A DNA stretch of 64,000 bases from UBA2336 sp036787955 (GTDB lineage: Bacteria > Bacteroidota > Bacteroidia > Cytophagales > Cyclobacteriaceae): assembly GCA_036787955.1 (NCBI GenBank), contig DAIQOI010000006.1, forward strand, positions 62,001 through 126,000, read 5' to 3'. This document shows positions 62,148 to 64,000 of this stretch, piece after piece (the first letter of the stretch is position 1; every line of letters starts with the position of its first letter). The notes under the pieces are model-generated. The model made no database searches. It was not told the origin of the DNA and worked only from the letters and a program-made list of their open reading frames with translations. The position numbers and the translations under genes were made by a program.

Positions 62148-64000
62148 TCACCGGTGGCAAATCTGTTTGTATGCGCAATACTTGCAGGTTTCTAAGTTGG
62201 CTGTCTGCGAAAAAGGAATATCGCGGTTAAACAATTCGCCCACCATCTCTTTCAGCCGGGCTTCGAATTCATCCAGCATCGGGCGCACGTCACCTGCCAG
62301 CCCGAAATCAAAATTTTCACCAAAAATCTGCTTTCTGCCCATAATACCCGGCACTATACGATGTGCCCCATGGCCGGTGTAACTGCGCGCAAACAACAAG
62401 GCATAGAGCAATACCTGAAATTCGGCTTTTCCCTGGTGGCGGTCTCGTGCAAAGAGTTCTTCGAGACTTTTAAATTTCAACTCGTCCCTACCTGTTTTGT
62501 AATCGATTATCCGCACCGTATCATTCTTTTGATCAATGCGGTCAATCTTTCCGCCAACTTCGGCCTCCAGGTTGGTGTGAGGTACTTTAAACCGGTAACG
62601 GAAATCGCCCCGCTCCGTTCCCAGTATTTCAAAGGGAGCATAATCGCGATCAAGCTCAATAACCCTCTGCGCAAACCGGTTAATCACTTCCATCAAAATC
62701 AGCTGGCTGCCTTCGTATACAACCGCACCGGCAGCTGCCAGGCCGTAAGCCTTACGAAAAGCTTCATCAAGGGCTGCCCGCAGGCGACTGTCCGACTCCT
62801 TTAGATCTTCCGGTTCAACCAGGTTACTTCCCTTTTTTTCTGCCAGGCCCTTGTAAAAAAGCTCCATGGTATCGTGCAGCACGGTACCCGAAAGGCGGGC
62901 ATCTATATCCTCTTCTATCTTGGCAGCTTCGCGTATGCCCAGTACATACCTGAAATAAAACTGCAGCCGACATGCCAGATAGGAAAACAGAGCGGTAGGA
63001 GTCAGGCCCTGGCCTTTCCAGTTGCCATTATGCCGTTCCATGAGTTGTTGCCACACTTCATCTGTTTTTTCAATACTGACCGGATAGACAGGATGAGGCT
63101 GAAGAGGATTGGTAACGATGACCGGCTGCGGCCGAACCGCTGATTCCAGCAACAGTTGTTGCAGGAAGCGGCTCATCTCGCCACGCCCCAGCTCGTCCGG
63201 CTCTGTGGTATACAACATGGTAACATGCGATGCACGCTGCATGAGCCGGTAAAACAAATATGCCGATATCGCCTCATCATGACCCGCTACCGGCAAACCG
63301 TAAGCTTTGCGCAACGAATAAGGCAGGTACGAACCGCTGTTTCTGAAAGGCGGAAGGGCACCTTCATTCACAGACAGTATGAACACATATTTAAAATCAA
63401 GATTGCGGGTTTCGAGCATCCCAATAACCGGAAGCCCCTGCAATGGCTCACCGGCAAAAGGGATACGGGTTTCGTTGATGAGCTGGCGGAAAATGAGCAT
63501 AAAAGCATCCCATGAAGTAAATACTTCAGGAATTTCCACCAGTTCGAGCAACAGCCTCCGGGTCTGGGCGATATACTCACGGTCCAGTTGGCTGATCACA
63601 TCCTGGCCAGCCAGCATTTGCAGTGTTTCGGACAAATAGCCGACAATCTCATCCGGCTGCACCGGACGGAAAATCTGTTGAATGATTGCAGAAGAACCGC
63701 GAAAGACACTTGCAGAAAGCCGGATGCAGTTATTTCTGGTAATTTCTTTTATAAAACCACGCTGTTCATCTGCACAGATGGCGCGCAAATAGGGATGCGA
63801 CAATAACGCCAGCACCTGTTTAGTACCAAAGGTTTCTTTGCTATAGTGGGTATGCAGGCTTGCAATCTGTTCAACCAGCGAGACAACCGGTGTAAGTCGC
63901 AACGGATAGCTGACCGAAACATTAAGTTTCTTCACCTGATCGGAGATGGCATGCAACACCGGCAGCAACAATTTTTCATCGGGCAGTACAATCACGGCAT
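62148..64000 (-). CDS. AddB-like PD-(D/E)XK nuclease / inactivated helicase, C-terminal part (partial)
   Basis: The reading frame is open to the window edge; the GTG at 63995 is only a codon within it, so the start lies beyond. The visible 617 residues contain a degenerate UvrD-like helicase part (RNLDFKYVFILSVNEGALPP, DELGRGEMSRFLQQLL) and a RecB-type nuclease domain: GGKIDRIDQKNDTVRIIDYK with Asp and DYK motif. A Cys in LFSYLACRLQFYFRY and three in CKYCAYKQICHR match the 4Fe-4S cluster of AddB. The partner AddA is not in the window. It acts in double-strand-break repair. Confidence 0.9.
   Translation of the reverse strand, partial: AVIVLPDEKLLLPVLHAISDQVKKLNVSVSYPLRLTPVVSLVEQIASLHTHYSKETFGTKQVLALLSHPYLRAICADEQRGFIKEITRNNCIRLSASVFRGSSAIIQQIFRPVQPDEIVGYLSETLQMLAGQDVISQLDREYIAQTRRLLLELVEIPEVFTSWDAFMLIFRQLINETRIPFAGEPLQGLPVIGMLETRNLDFKYVFILSVNEGALPPFRNSGSYLPYSLRKAYGLPVAGHDEAISAYLFYRLMQRASHVTMLYTTEPDELGRGEMSRFLQQLLLESAVRPQPVIVTNPLQPHPVYPVSIEKTDEVWQQLMERHNGNWKGQGLTPTALFSYLACRLQFYFRYVLGIREAAKIEEDIDARLSGTVLHDTMELFYKGLAEKKGSNLVEPEDLKESDSRLRAALDEAFRKAYGLAAAGAVVYEGSQLILMEVINRFAQRVIELDRDYAPFEILGTERGDFRYRFKVPHTNLEAEVGGKIDRIDQKNDTVRIIDYKTGRDELKFKSLEELFARDRHQGKAEFQVLLYALLFARSYTGHGAHRIVPGIMGRKQIFGENFDFGLAGDVRPMLDEFEARLKEMVGELFNRDIPFSQTANLETCKYCAYKQICHR

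Overview
The window looks like chromosomal DNA of a Bacteroidota member, most likely of the Cytophagales. Four things suggest this: gliding-motility ABC genes (gldA, gldF, gldG), a surface protein with a type IX secretion C-terminal signal, the long Bacteroidota form of IspG, and promoters of the TTG-N(18-20)-TAnnTTTG type in place of sigma70-like ones. Shine-Dalgarno sites are weak or absent. I see no rRNA, insertion sequence, CRISPR array, prophage or plasmid function.

Layout. 1-2570: the end of queA, then a PorE-like OmpA protein on the minus strand. 2813-18559: one tightly packed plus-strand run of six genes, and the most unusual part of the window. It encodes a nucleotide-transporter-like membrane protein fused to HEAT repeats and a cyclic-nucleotide-binding-like domain, a protein with three TIR-like modules, a STAND NTPase with a transmembrane helix, coiled coil and WD40 propeller, an outer-membrane barrel, a lipoprotein, and a giant T9SS-exported adhesin whose reading frame is broken at an A5 run (14879-14883). 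18690-21132: TerC, a YheT hydrolase and an SRAP-fold protein that has lost its catalytic residues. 21161-25200: a lipoprotein, a DUF6728 protein, ispG and an SDR (minus). 25246-26738: MlaE/MlaF lipid-transport genes behind a perfect palindrome. 26735-30334: a very large orphan histidine kinase. 30492-32778: small unknowns and an amine oxidase. 32762-35481: panB-panC-coaX-panD. 35660-37933: tRNA-Cys and rpsA with a strong terminator and a structured leader. 37973-43952: redox, phosphatase, TPR/HD, thioredoxin, cysteine-cluster and barrel genes. 44157-46661: tRNA-Gly, a phosphoesterase and dnaN. 46731-50971: gldA-gldF-gldG-DUF4340. 51099-62146: a thioredoxin-like lipid-anchor-free exported protein, a polyprenyl synthase, CorA, two tandem Ca/Na antiporters, a coiled-coil lipoprotein, NDH-2, Kup and Dps. 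62148-64000: the 3' part of an AddB-like nuclease.

How the parts fit. Most genes are housekeeping: pantothenate and CoA synthesis, isoprenoids (IspG plus a trans-polyprenyl synthase), ion transport, and respiration with a type II NADH dehydrogenase. The exception is the 2813-18559 operon. Its predicted products span the surface, outer membrane, periplasm, inner membrane and cytoplasm, which suggests a trans-envelope receptor built from NLR-like parts (STAND, TIR, WD40). The domains are read directly from sequence; the working model is inference.
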